IMG/VR virus record: IMGVR_UViG_3300025070_000092
Coordinates: 1-38,554 of that record
Direction: 5' to 3' (one strand)
Length of the DNA: 38,554 nt
Origin: a virus
The first letter of the stretch is position 1. Each line of letters starts with the position of its first letter. The notes beneath the pieces are model-generated. The model was not told the DNA's origin, did not search any database, and saw only the letters and a list, made by a program, of their open reading frames with translations. Shown here piece by piece: positions 26,133 through 33,815 of this stretch. The translations under genes were made by a program, and so were the position numbers.

Positions 26133-27212
26133 TCAACCAATAGCAGGTGCAGTCAGTGCTACCTCAGTGGTAGACGCTGCTGCCAGATCAAGTGGGAAGT
26201 TATGGGCATTACGCTCATGCATTACTTCCATTCCCAATCCCGCACGGTTAAGAATATCAGCCCAAGTAGGGACAATACGGTTCCCGTTATCGACAATGGA
26301 TTGATTAAAGTTGAAGCCGTTAAGGTTGAAAGCCATAGTGCTAACACCCAAGCTAGTAAACCAAATGCCAACAACAGGCCATGCAGCCAAGAAAAAGTGG
26401 AGGCTACGTGAGTTATTAAATGATGCATATTGAAAGATCAATCGTCCGAAGTACCCATGAGCAGCAACAATATTATATGTCTCTTCTTCCTGTCCAAATT
26501 TATACCCATAGTTCTGAGATACATTCTCGGTCGTCTCCCTAACCAGGGAACTGGTGACAAGACTACCATGCATAGCACTGAACAAAGACCCACCAAATAC
26601 GCCGGCAACGCCAAGCATATGAAAAGGGTGCATAAGGATATTATGCTCAGCTTGGAAGACGAGCATGTAATTAAAGGTCCCGGAAATGCCAAGAGGCATT
26701 GCATCTGAAAAAGAACCTTGTCCAAATGGATAGACAAGGAAGACCGCTGATGCTGCGGCGACTGGTGCTGAGTATGCGACAAAGATCCAGGGCCTCATCC
26801 CTAATCGATAGCTAAGTTCCCATTCGCGTCCCATGTAAGAATAGATGCCAATGAGGAAGTGGAAGACGACCAGTTGGAACGGGCCACCGTTGTAGAGCCA
26901 TTCGTCAAGCGAAGCAGCTTCCCAAATTGGGTAGAAATGCAATCCGATTGCGTTGGAAGATGGGACGACGGCCCCACTGATGATGTTGTTTCCGTACAGG
27001 AGTGAGCCTGCGACTGGTTCTCTGATGCCATCGATGTCTACGGGGGGTGCGCCAACGAAGGCAATAATGAAACAAATAGTAGCTGCAAGCAGCGTGGGAA
27101 TCATAAGGATTCCGAACCAACCGACATAGAGACGGTTGTTAGTAGAGGTAACCCAGTTACAAAAGGCTTCCCAGTTATTTAGTTTTTGTGGTCTTGAAAG
27201 TACAGCGGTCAT
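26133..27212 (-). CDS. psbA: photosystem II D1 protein PsbA
   Basis: A full 359-aa D1 with five membrane spans. All expected functional residues are present: TyrZ Y161, H190, chlorophyll ligand H198, iron ligands H215 and H272, QB-site S264 and F265, and manganese cluster ligands D170, E189, H332, E333, H337, D342 and A344, with the C-terminal extension normally cleaved after A344. Residue 130 is Glu, the form linked with high-light D1 in cyanobacteria. Phage D1 replaces damaged host D1 during infection so that photosynthesis keeps supplying energy. The gene sits 3' of hli and before the capsid gene, as in other cyanopodoviruses, and its base composition is higher in GC than the core protein genes. 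No Shine-Dalgarno sequence is obvious. Confidence 0.98.
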   Translation of the reverse strand: MTAVLSRPQKLNNWEAFCNWVTSTNNRLYVGWFGILMIPTLLAATICFIIAFVGAPPVDIDGIREPVAGSLLYGNNIISGAVVPSSNAIGLHFYPIWEAASLDEWLYNGGPFQLVVFHFLIGIYSYMGREWELSYRLGMRPWIFVAYSAPVAAASAVFLVYPFGQGSFSDAMPLGISGTFNYMLVFQAEHNILMHPFHMLGVAGVFGGSLFSAMHGSLVTSSLVRETTENVSQNYGYKFGQEEETYNIVAAHGYFGRLIFQYASFNNSRSLHFFLAAWPVVGIWFTSLGVSTMAFNLNGFNFNQSIVDNGNRIVPTWADILNRAGLGMEVMHERNAHNFPLDLAAASTTEVALTAPAIG

Positions 27213-27285
27213 TTAAGTAATAGTTCATGGTTGGGTAAGTAAAATTAAGTAAGACCAGTTTAAAGACTTGGCTGTCTAGAGCTAG

Positions 27286-27304
27286 GGGAGGAATTGCACC
27301 TCCC
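27286..27304 (-). other. hairpin in the psbA leader
   Basis: On the minus strand GGGAGG pairs with CCTCCC around TGCAATT, 10 nt after the stop of the preceding small gene and about 75 nt before the psbA ATG. No T run follows, so it is not a standard terminator. It could be a processing or stabilising element separating psbA from the small-gene chain. It shares the GGAGG/CCTCC stem type with the hairpin at 1805-1835. Confidence 0.45.
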
Positions 27305-27313
27305 TTATTCTAT

Positions 27314-27469
27314 TTAGCTATTTATTTTTTTTCTAGTTTTTGCTGCTTGCTTAAACTGTTTAGCAGTAGGAGCTTTTTTACTCCCAGGTGAGCGCATTGT
27401 TTCTCCACTACCTTCTTTGATGCGTTTCCGCTTAGCGTGGATGTTTGCATAGAGACCAGGTTTAGTCAT
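27314..27469 (-). CDS. small basic cyanophage protein, 51 aa
   Basis: ATG overlapping the previous stop (ATGA), 51 codons and TAA. The protein begins MTKPGLYANIHAKRKRI and has GSGETMRSPGSKKAPTAKQF before a Lys-rich end. This pattern (KPGLYANIHAKR...GS.E.MR.PGS..APTA..F) is familiar from very many marine phages and I consider it a genuine conserved gene, though of unknown function. The strong positive charge suggests binding to nucleic acid or to an acidic phage protein. Confidence 0.8.
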   Translation of the reverse strand: MTKPGLYANIHAKRKRIKEGSGETMRSPGSKKAPTAKQFKQAAKTRKKINS

Positions 27470-27729
27470 TTTTTACAATTCCATTTATCTAATGCCAACG
27501 CTTTACGGGTTGGCTTTCCGTTAGGCTTTTTCATTGGTCCTTTGACACCACCCATCCTAGCACAAAAAGACTTCTTACGACCGGCATCTTTAGTACCAGC
27601 TTTAGGCTTTCCTGTAACGGCAGGTTTTAAATTAGAACCAGTTTCTTCGTTGACTTTTTTTATACCAGCAAGTGTCAGCCCGCCTGAACGGGACTTGTGC
27701 TTACCGATCTTGAGGCTGACATTTGCCAT
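27466..27729 (-). CDS. conserved small basic phage protein (possibly DUF6321), 87 aa
   Basis: The sequence has SGGLTLAGIKKVNEETGSNL followed by KPAVTG, then KKSFCARMGGVKGPMKKPNG and KALALDKWNC. This Lys-rich family with the CARM...ALxKW(N)C end is very widespread in marine phages; I recall it as DUF6321 but am not certain of the number. The two cysteines are conserved in that pattern. It is coupled to its neighbours at both ends (TAATG upstream, ATGA downstream). No activity is known. Confidence 0.75.
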   Translation of the reverse strand: MANVSLKIGKHKSRSGGLTLAGIKKVNEETGSNLKPAVTGKPKAGTKDAGRKKSFCARMGGVKGPMKKPNGKPTRKALALDKWNCKK

Positions 27730-27809
27730 TACTTCTTAGTTCCTTTCTTAGTTCCTTTCATAGGTGGACGACCTTTTTGTGTACCGTATGTTCCTTTACC
27801 TTGTGGCAT
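27729..27809 (-). CDS. 26-aa Lys/Gly-rich micropeptide
   Basis: ATG (27809) to TAA encoding MPQGKGTYGTQKGRPPMKGT ending KKGTKK. The start overlaps the hli stop (TAATG) and the stop overlaps the next start (TAATG), so it fills the space exactly. Coupling at both ends supports expression. It is strongly basic, lacks hydrophobic residues and resembles the tiny Lys-rich proteins common in cyanophage late regions. Function unknown. Confidence 0.6.
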   Translation of the reverse strand: MPQGKGTYGTQKGRPPMKGTKKGTKK

Positions 27810-27979
27810 TACCAGACTCCAGGGATAAGTTGACCAGTCAGTGCATAAGCACCTAGTGCTGCGATGACACCTAGCATTGCCAGGCGACCGTTCAGCTTCT
27901 CAGCTTTTTCGTTGTGATTCACAGTTACTTCTTCCATGTACATGCGGGGTTCGGTGGGCCAGATCTGTGTATCGTTCAT
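27809..27979 (-). CDS. hli: high-light-inducible protein (Hli), 56 aa
   Basis: A one-helix member of the chlorophyll a/b-binding family. The diagnostic motif EKLNGRLAMLGVIAALGAYA (residues 27-46) has the Glu and Asn/Arg chlorophyll-binding residues and the AMLG turn, followed by TGQLIPGVW. Hli proteins bind chlorophyll and carotenoid in thylakoids and protect photosystem II during repair. The start overlaps the upstream stop (TGATG) and the gene lies about 600 nt before psbA, the usual cyanophage pairing. Confidence 0.95.
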   Translation of the reverse strand: MNDTQIWPTEPRMYMEEVTVNHNEKAEKLNGRLAMLGVIAALGAYALTGQLIPGVW

Positions 27980-28323
27980 CAGAATGAGTACTTCAAACCT
28001 GCTTTAGTACCATAAGAAGTATCGTTATCTCCAGTCAAAAAGGACACCTCTCCATAAAGATCTAGACGCTCACTAAGAGACGTGGTACCTCCGACCTTAC
28101 CGGAGAGTTCCAGTTCAGATTCGGCTGCATCACTAAGGACAACAGCAGGACCTGCTTGGATATACCAGTTGTTACCTTCGTATCCAACATGGTTATCAAT
28201 AACAGTGCCGGAATAATCGTTACCAGTATAACCAGAGTTTGCCTCAACGTTTACATAAGGACCGGCGAATGCGGCTGGTGCAGCAGCAAACAGTGCTGCA
28301 GGAAGGATAGCAAGAATTTTCAT
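27979..28323 (-). CDS. small secreted outer-membrane-barrel-like protein, 114 aa
   Basis: A clear signal peptide (residues 1-20, cleavage after AFA) is followed by about 94 residues with alternating polar and hydrophobic pattern: YVNVEANSGYTGNDYSGTVI, NWYIQAGPAVVLS, LDLYGEVSFL, TKAGLKYSF. The final residue is Phe with a preceding Tyr and alternating pattern, as in the beta-signal that outer-membrane barrels use for insertion. It would be exported to the periplasm or outer membrane of the host. Related short proteins occur in cyanophages, as I recall, without known role. Start overlaps the lysozyme stop (ATGA); stop overlaps the hli start. Confidence 0.7.
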   Translation of the reverse strand: MKILAILPAALFAAAPAAFAGPYVNVEANSGYTGNDYSGTVIDNHVGYEGNNWYIQAGPAVVLSDAAESELELSGKVGGTTSLSERLDLYGEVSFLTGDNDTSYGTKAGLKYSF

Positions 28324-28772
28324 TTTAGTTTGTTTAAAAAAGAATAAGTGTGTTTTGTACGATTACCATGAACGCCCCACCCTAACCAGTGATAAGCAGC
28401 ATTCATATAGTAAGGGACTGTCTGATGGTTAGTCAGAAATGAGCTAAGGTCATCCCTAAATCTTAGCTCATGTATCATGTAAGCTGTTTGACATTTTAAA
28501 GAACTAGGATCAGCATTCCGTTCAACACAGAATGTACCTAGTTCATCATAACGATGTTTAGATGTCCATTGAATTAAACCATAACCACCCTTAAGGCATC
28601 TATCATAGGGAATAATAGTACCGCCTTCACAGACGTTAGGTTTAAAGGTTGACTCCTGATAGATGTTACCCATAATAACAGCAAGTGCAGTTCGATCTGT
28701 TACACCCGCAGAAGTCTGTAGTTGTTCTAGAACGTACTGCTCTTGTACAGTACATTGTGGGCAATCAATCAT
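28320..28772 (-). CDS. lysozyme-like protein (phage tail lysozyme family), 150 aa
   Basis: The motif AVIMGNIYQESTFKPN with Glu at residue 40, followed by GGYGLIQWTSKHRYDEL, is the signature of the phage tail lysozyme family (Phage_lysozyme2), whose members cut peptidoglycan. Several cysteines (residues 4, 7, 48, 59, 82, 94) may form disulfides or bind metal. There is no signal peptide. Its place between scaffold and capsid accessory genes is unlike the endolysin positions of T7; it could be the endolysin used with the holin candidate at 6859-7167, or a virion enzyme. The start overlaps the scaffold stop (TAATG). Confidence 0.75.
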   Translation of the reverse strand: MIDCPQCTVQEQYVLEQLQTSAGVTDRTALAVIMGNIYQESTFKPNVCEGGTIIPYDRCLKGGYGLIQWTSKHRYDELGTFCVERNADPSSLKCQTAYMIHELRFRDDLSSFLTNHQTVPYYMNAAYHWLGWGVHGNRTKHTYSFLNKLK

Positions 28773-29410
28773 TAGAAAGCAAGGTCAGAGTTTTCAAGTT
28801 TAGCCATAACGTCCGAGCGATATGCAGGATCATTATCATAACGTGGATCACTCATAGCTTGTACAAGTTCTGATTGACTACGGAAGACGGCATTAGATTC
28901 TGCTGATCCACGTCCTGTCAGAAGTTGACCTTCTGAACCTACAGAATCTGAATACTTGTTAGCCAATGCTTGAACAGCAAAGTAAATAGAATTAGCATTA
29001 CCAGCACCCATAACAGAATCATACATTTCAATTTCTTCTTTTGAAAGAGATTGACTTGCCCATTCTAGCATAGATTGATATTCTTTTTCACCACCAACCA
29101 TTGTATATAGTTGTTGTGCTTGTGCTTCAGTCAGTTGACCTTCAGCAGCTTCTTCTTGTTCCTCTTCTTCTGTCTCTTCTGTCTCTTCTTCTGGCTCATC
29201 AGCTTGAGGTTCTTCCTCACGTGACTCACCAAGTTTCTTTTGTAATTCTAGGTAAGCTTGTTCAAGAGATTGTGGACTATCAAACTTACCTGCTAGCAAC
29301 TGTTGTTGTTCCCCTTCATTAGCCTCAGCAATAGCTAGAGACTCTTGCTCATCAGCATTTAGTTCTGACTGATCAGCTGGTGCATCAGTTGATGTTAGTG
29401 TTTCACTCAT
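28772..29410 (-). CDS. scaffolding/capsid assembly protein (T7 gp9-like)
   Basis: A 212-aa very acidic, mostly helical protein placed between portal and capsid genes. Residues 64-96 are almost entirely Glu, Asp, Ala and Gln. The C-terminal half (MVGGEKEYQSMLEWASQSLS, DPRYDNDPAYRSDVMAKLEN) matches cyanopodovirus scaffolds. It organises capsid subunits around the portal and leaves before DNA packaging. The start overlaps the portal stop (TAATG). Confidence 0.9.
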   Translation of the reverse strand: MSETLTSTDAPADQSELNADEQESLAIAEANEGEQQQLLAGKFDSPQSLEQAYLELQKKLGESREEEPQADEPEEETEETEEEEQEEAAEGQLTEAQAQQLYTMVGGEKEYQSMLEWASQSLSKEEIEMYDSVMGAGNANSIYFAVQALANKYSDSVGSEGQLLTGRGSAESNAVFRSQSELVQAMSDPRYDNDPAYRSDVMAKLENSDLAF

Positions 29411-30987
29411 TAAACTTGTGGTGGTTGTTGTGCTTGTTGTTGCATGGATTGCATAGCTGCTTGCTCACGCTTTTGTTCAACAGCTGCCATCTGTGGTGCG
29501 GCTTGTTGTGCAGCCATAGCCTGCTGTTGTTGCATTGCTTGCTGTTGTTCACCTTGTATTTCTTCCATACTCTTCACAAGGTTGAGTACGTCGATACCAG
29601 ATGCTGCTGCCAAACGTTTGACAACTTCTTCTGGATTAATAAACTGTTGAATAGCTTCTGGACCCATTGTCTGAGCAATAACTTGTAGGAATTGACCAAG
29701 ACTTTCACGATCCTGACCACGGCCAAGTGCATTGATACCAGCAACAATAGTTGGCTTAACAATACCACCTTTAGGTAAGCGTGGGATCTCTCCAGTTTTC
29801 TGTGCAACGTTTAGTTTACGATTAAGATATGGTACTAAGAACTCAACAGTAAGTAGACTAAATAGTCCACCAAGTTGTTGTTCTAGTTCCATCTGTGTCA
29901 TCCTTACTTCTTCTGCTGTAGTCCTTTCAGACTGACGAACATTAAGAATAAGGAATGCTTCACTAAGACGTTGTGATAATGTACCTACCATTTGATAGGC
30001 AGTCTGGAAGTCAGCTGTCTTTCCAACCTGTACTACACCAATGTCATCAGGTCGTCCCTGGATGATAGCACCGTTACCTGCCTTAGCAAGTGTCGATGGT
30101 TTGGTGGAGGAGCTTGGACTGACAGTGAATACAATCTTAGCAGCTGCTGCGCTGCCTTCAACCAGTGCTTGTGACAGAGCTTCAAGTGACTTTAGATCAC
30201 CAAGGAACTCTTCTACCCTACCACGTCCGTAGACTTCGCCGTCTACGTGGTTGAAGCGTAGCACAAGCCAGGGGTTAGAGTCAAGAGGAGATTTACTCAT
30301 TGACTTAGGAAGAATCTGATCGTCTACTTCCTGATGCCACATCCAACGATTGTTATCTAAAACAACGTGTGTATAAATATCACATTCATCATCGTGACGT
30401 GTTGTATTGTCAGATGACTCATTAGGTTGTGGTTCTTTGTAATCTGGATTAAATTTTTTTAGTAATTTTTTCGAGATTGTTTCCTTTGTTACAATTTCAA
30501 TAACATTACCGTTACCATCTCTGTCTACTACATATCGGTTCAAGGGATAGAGCTTAAGCCCATCCTTACCCATAAAGACAAGAGCATTACCAGCTACTAC
30601 CAGATGCTTTAGTGCTTGATGAACAACAACACGATCACTAGAAGCCGCAATGGATTCCATGATAGTGCGTTCGATCTTAGCAAACGACAAGTCTAGTTCA
30701 GATCTAATCTCTGGTCCTAGTTCTTCAGGCAAGTTAACATCGTTAACCTGTAGCTTAAAGAAGCTAGTTTGTGGAGGTAACAATGCAAGCATTAGTTTAC
30801 TTGCAAGAGTCACTACACCTTTAGCTCCTTGTGATTGCCACGGGGTTGTGAGTTTAACTGCACCCTTAGTATAAACCTCATCATCACGGATAAGATAAGG
30901 AAGAGTTAGATCTGCTGCTTGTCTAGCAGTGTTTAGAAACTGTGAACGATCTGAAGACAATCTGTCATATCGTGTTTTAGCTGTCAT
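29410..30987 (-). CDS. portal (head-tail connector) protein, T7 gp8-like
   Basis: A 525-aa protein, close to T7 gp8 (536 aa). The N-terminus (ARQAADLTLPYLI, TPWQSQGAKGVVTLASKLML followed by ALLPPQTSFFKL) and the central SERTTAEEVRMTQMELEQQL are typical of T7-type portals. The C-terminus (about 475-525) is Gln/Ala-rich. Twelve copies form the channel for DNA entry and exit and bind the terminase, scaffold and tail tube A. Confidence 0.94.
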   Translation of the reverse strand: MTAKTRYDRLSSDRSQFLNTARQAADLTLPYLIRDDEVYTKGAVKLTTPWQSQGAKGVVTLASKLMLALLPPQTSFFKLQVNDVNLPEELGPEIRSELDLSFAKIERTIMESIAASSDRVVVHQALKHLVVAGNALVFMGKDGLKLYPLNRYVVDRDGNGNVIEIVTKETISKKLLKKFNPDYKEPQPNESSDNTTRHDDECDIYTHVVLDNNRWMWHQEVDDQILPKSMSKSPLDSNPWLVLRFNHVDGEVYGRGRVEEFLGDLKSLEALSQALVEGSAAAAKIVFTVSPSSSTKPSTLAKAGNGAIIQGRPDDIGVVQVGKTADFQTAYQMVGTLSQRLSEAFLILNVRQSERTTAEEVRMTQMELEQQLGGLFSLLTVEFLVPYLNRKLNVAQKTGEIPRLPKGGIVKPTIVAGINALGRGQDRESLGQFLQVIAQTMGPEAIQQFINPEEVVKRLAAASGIDVLNLVKSMEEIQGEQQQAMQQQQAMAAQQAAPQMAAVEQKREQAAMQSMQQQAQQPPQV

Positions 30988-30993
30988 TAAATT

Positions 30994-31578
30994 TTACACA
31001 TTTAAGTTTTGTCTTGTTGCGCCTGAAGGTGGCATTTGTGCAATCCCCAGACCTAAAGAAGCACCAAACTTATTTTTTGTCTTTACTCTACGACGGAAAC
31101 CAGCAGTACCCCCTCTTATGTTAGAGGCGGCACCACCAAGTCGGGTATCAGTTTGCTGACCACTACGTGCTTGGTTGCTAAGTGTAGTACGTTGTTCTGT
31201 ATCAAACTTATCCTGCATTCTCTGCATTTCAGTTCTAAAGTTAGATGCTTGCTGTTGATTTGCTATCTTCAAATCATCCAACAACTGCTCGTAATAACTA
31301 TTACCTCCCTGCGTACCAACTTCTACTACTGGCTTGGGGCTTGTCGTTGCTGGCTTAAAAGCATTATAACCAGCTGATCTAAAAATTTGACTTGCTAATT
31401 TACCTACACCATGTTCTACGTTCCGGTGATCAGATGCAAAAGATGCAATATCTTTCAAACTTACACCTTGGCTTTCTAATTCGTCAAGATCTTTAATACC
31501 GAAGTAACCTTTATCTCCTGGATCAGTGTAGGTAACATTAGTTGGTAATTTAAATCTAAGAGGTTTAATTGAAGTCAT
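30994..31578 (-). CDS. structural protein upstream of portal (T7 gp7.3-like position), 194 aa
   Basis: The start is set at ATG 31578 because a GGAG ribosome binding site precedes it and it overlaps the upstream stop (TAATG); the frame is open ten codons further. The middle is helical and Gln-rich, and the C-terminus is basic and Gly-rich (GFRRRVKTKNKFGASLGLGI). T7 gp7.3, a tail assembly protein, lies at this place and also ends with a basic Gly-rich tail; the assignment is mainly positional. The product is probably a virion or assembly component. Confidence 0.65.
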   Translation of the reverse strand: MTSIKPLRFKLPTNVTYTDPGDKGYFGIKDLDELESQGVSLKDIASFASDHRNVEHGVGKLASQIFRSAGYNAFKPATTSPKPVVEVGTQGGNSYYEQLLDDLKIANQQQASNFRTEMQRMQDKFDTEQRTTLSNQARSGQQTDTRLGGAASNIRGGTAGFRRRVKTKNKFGASLGLGIAQMPPSGATRQNLNV

Positions 31579-31760
31579 TAGTTCTCCTCCATATAGCGGA
31601 TGACCCACTCAACGACACTGCGTTGACCGGCTTGGTACATAATCTTTTCCATTGTATCTTCAGGTGTTGGATTAATGGGTGGAAAGATTTCTTCTAATTG
31701 ATTTGTCAAACCACGGGCTTGCATACCCACGGTCTCAAGCATACTGGGGGAGATTGACAT
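31578..31760 (-). CDS. conserved small hypothetical protein, 60 aa
   Basis: The sequence LTNQLEEIFPPINPTPEDTM, then YQAGQRSVVEWVIRYME suggests two helices separated by a Pro-rich turn, with no signal or membrane segment. It lies between the RNR small subunit and the gp7.3-like protein and overlaps both. Starts at 31742 and 31724 are also possible. I cannot assign a function; it may belong with DNA metabolism or with the head genes. Confidence 0.6.
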   Translation of the reverse strand: MSISPSMLETVGMQARGLTNQLEEIFPPINPTPEDTMEKIMYQAGQRSVVEWVIRYMEEN

Positions 31761-32451
31761 TACTATGCTCGAAGAAAGATGGCATTCTAGCTGCCTTTGT
31801 AAAGGAAAGTTCAGGAGCTTTGCCCTGATACATTAAGTTATCGCTAGATTGCAGCCAAAATTTTTTATCCAAATTTTTATAGGTAGTATTAATACCTAGT
31901 GGTTGCATTACCCAGTTAATAGTTGCTTTACGCAGCTTATCAAGACTTGGTGAAACATCTAGACCAAGTTCTTTACATACAATACTATTAGTTGCTACAT
32001 GAATTTGTTCATCACGACTAATATCTGCGCTTACTGTTCGCATTCCAGCGTCACCATTAGCGCGGAAGAATGGTAGAAGAACGAAGAAAATTGCACGTTC
32101 GGCAACCATTGCTTTCGTAATCGTGTGATCAGGATGCGAGATCCATGCATCGCGTAACCGTAACGCTTCGGCTTCAGCCTTTTCATCCACCCCGTAAGCA
32201 TTGGCGATGTAACCAAGAGCCAGGTCGTGGTTTTCCTCGTCTTTGACATTTGATACGAGTAACTCCCGTGCCATGTTTGGAACTTCAGTGGCAAGTGCAT
32301 CAGTGATAAAATCTCCCACAGGTAGTTCCATATGTCTCAAGGCAAGGGCACGGTGTATTGTTTCCTCCGCACCTTCTTTGCATGTACCAGCAGTTGTCTG
32401 TACTGGTGTCCATTTGCGCTTCCGCGCCATTAGTTTTTCGTAAGGGTTCAT
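31735..32451 (-). CDS. nrdB: ribonucleotide reductase small (beta, radical-generating) subunit
   Basis: A ferritin-like 238-aa protein. Start set at ATG 32451, which overlaps the large-subunit stop as ATGA. Two ExxH metal motifs are visible (E72-x-x-H75 and E148-x-x-H151), with E42 and E118 as likely further ligands, giving the 4 Glu/Asp + 2 His set of class I beta subunits. The residue four after H75, where E. coli has radical Tyr122, is Leu79. The subunit is shorter than the roughly 320-375 aa of bacterial NrdB. Cyanophage RNRs were long called class II; I recall a published reassignment to class I based on this neighbouring gene. It supplies the radical or oxidant to the large subunit. Confidence 0.82.
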   Translation of the reverse strand: MNPYEKLMARKRKWTPVQTTAGTCKEGAEETIHRALALRHMELPVGDFITDALATEVPNMARELLVSNVKDEENHDLALGYIANAYGVDEKAEAEALRLRDAWISHPDHTITKAMVAERAIFFVLLPFFRANGDAGMRTVSADISRDEQIHVATNSIVCKELGLDVSPSLDKLRKATINWVMQPLGINTTYKNLDKKFWLQSSDNLMYQGKAPELSFTKAARMPSFFEHSNVNLPQYA

Positions 32452-33815
32452 TCTTGACAATCACATTGAGGTTCATTTAGTAAATCGTTCAGGTAATCAT
32501 CAACATCAACATCAGCTAGAGCAGCATACGCATCGGTCTTATCCTGAACATCGCCCATTACTTGCAATGAATAATAAAGCGAGGTTTGTGGAGACCTTAG
32601 CCACTCTTCAATGAATGCCTCATCCATGATAGCCAAATCTGACCACCAATTATATGAGTATCCATGGAGAAGTCCACTGGTTTGGTATAGGTGCATGATG
32701 CCATCAGCAACACGCTTATAGTTTTCCCAACCAACTTCTGAGGCGATTTCTACATCACCATAATTATATGTTTGTACACCAAAGGTACCAGAGTCACGGT
32801 CTACAGTGCGACCAATAGGTGGTGCGATTTCTGGTGTACAAGTAAATCCATCAGCATCCTTTGAGCGGTAGCTACAAGACGCTGTAGGAGCGATAGCAAA
32901 CGCTCTGACCATATTGTACTCATGTGCAATAAGAGAGGCGTCACGGATTCCTGCAGCAAGTTGTTGTACAAGAGAGAATGCAGCAGTTGCTTCGACTTTG
33001 TTACTGTTGTATTGCTCCAATGCACGACCAAATTGATCATAACTAACACCATATCGGCGCAGCAGATTGGCAAGACCAAGTACACCTAGACCAACCTGAC
33101 GATCTGTATCTGATGGTAGGTACTCACCGGTATCTCCTACACCAGTTTTACCGTGTAGTTCACATAGTTCTTTCATACCTTCTGCAAATGCAGTAGGGAT
33201 CTGATCAAAACTACATGCCCCCAGGTTCACATGTTGTAAAAGACACGTACCACGACTAGGTAAATACACTTCCAAGCATACATTACCTCGGATACGTTGT
33301 GTCCCTTGGTACTTAACTTTGTTCAGCCAGATGTCACCAGCCTTGATACCTTGGATTAGCAAGTCTCGTAGCTCTTGTGACATATCATCCCACCATTCTT
33401 GTGTGATGTTAACGCAACGTTTGACCCAAGGTAGTACATCACGTGGTGTTGTAACAAACTCTTTTAGGTCAGCATGTTCAGCGTCAATATGCAGAACTAT
33501 TGCTCCGTTTTTATATTTTCCACCCCTTCTGAGAGTTTCGTTAAGAGCCGAATAGATTCGTCCAAATGATACAGGACCACTCGCAACGACGCCAGAGTCT
33601 CTCTCGAAGCCTCGTGGGTCAAGTTCTGATAGGTGAATTGCAACGCCAGCGCCATTGCGGAGAGCGTGACTAGCGAACTTCCAGGATGCTTCGATGCCAT
33701 TGGGACCTTCCATTTCATTTGATACGTTCATAACCGTGCACGACACGGGCAATCGGCCATCGGGATCATCGATCCACGACTGAACACGACCAGTTCTAGA
33801 AATTAATTCGCTCAT
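32448..33815 (-). CDS. nrdA: ribonucleotide reductase large (alpha, catalytic) subunit, short cyanophage type
   Basis: The enzyme reduces ribonucleotides to deoxyribonucleotides. Catalytic residues are all seen: C26 (SCTVMN, disulfide partner), N178-V-C180-L-E182 (the NxCxE thiyl radical motif), C191 (second disulfide Cys), the PTAS phosphate-binding loop at 310-313, and a C-terminal CDC pair (C451, C453) for re-reduction. At 455 aa it is much shorter than host enzymes and lacks the N-terminal ATP-cone, so dATP inhibition is probably lost. It is coupled by ATGA to the MazG-like gene before it and to the small subunit after it. Confidence 0.92.
   Translation of the reverse strand: MSELISRTGRVQSWIDDPDGRLPVSCTVMNVSNEMEGPNGIEASWKFASHALRNGAGVAIHLSELDPRGFERDSGVVASGPVSFGRIYSALNETLRRGGKYKNGAIVLHIDAEHADLKEFVTTPRDVLPWVKRCVNITQEWWDDMSQELRDLLIQGIKAGDIWLNKVKYQGTQRIRGNVCLEVYLPSRGTCLLQHVNLGACSFDQIPTAFAEGMKELCELHGKTGVGDTGEYLPSDTDRQVGLGVLGLANLLRRYGVSYDQFGRALEQYNSNKVEATAAFSLVQQLAAGIRDASLIAHEYNMVRAFAIAPTASCSYRSKDADGFTCTPEIAPPIGRTVDRDSGTFGVQTYNYGDVEIASEVGWENYKRVADGIMHLYQTSGLLHGYSYNWWSDLAIMDEAFIEEWLRSPQTSLYYSLQVMGDVQDKTDAYAALADVDVDDYLNDLLNEPQCDCQE

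Noticed and set aside
31578-31608. Upstream start for the gp7.3-like gene, ten codons earlier
   Set aside because: It would overlap the previous gene by more than usual, while ATG 31578 has a GGAG site and the TAATG overlap typical of this genome.
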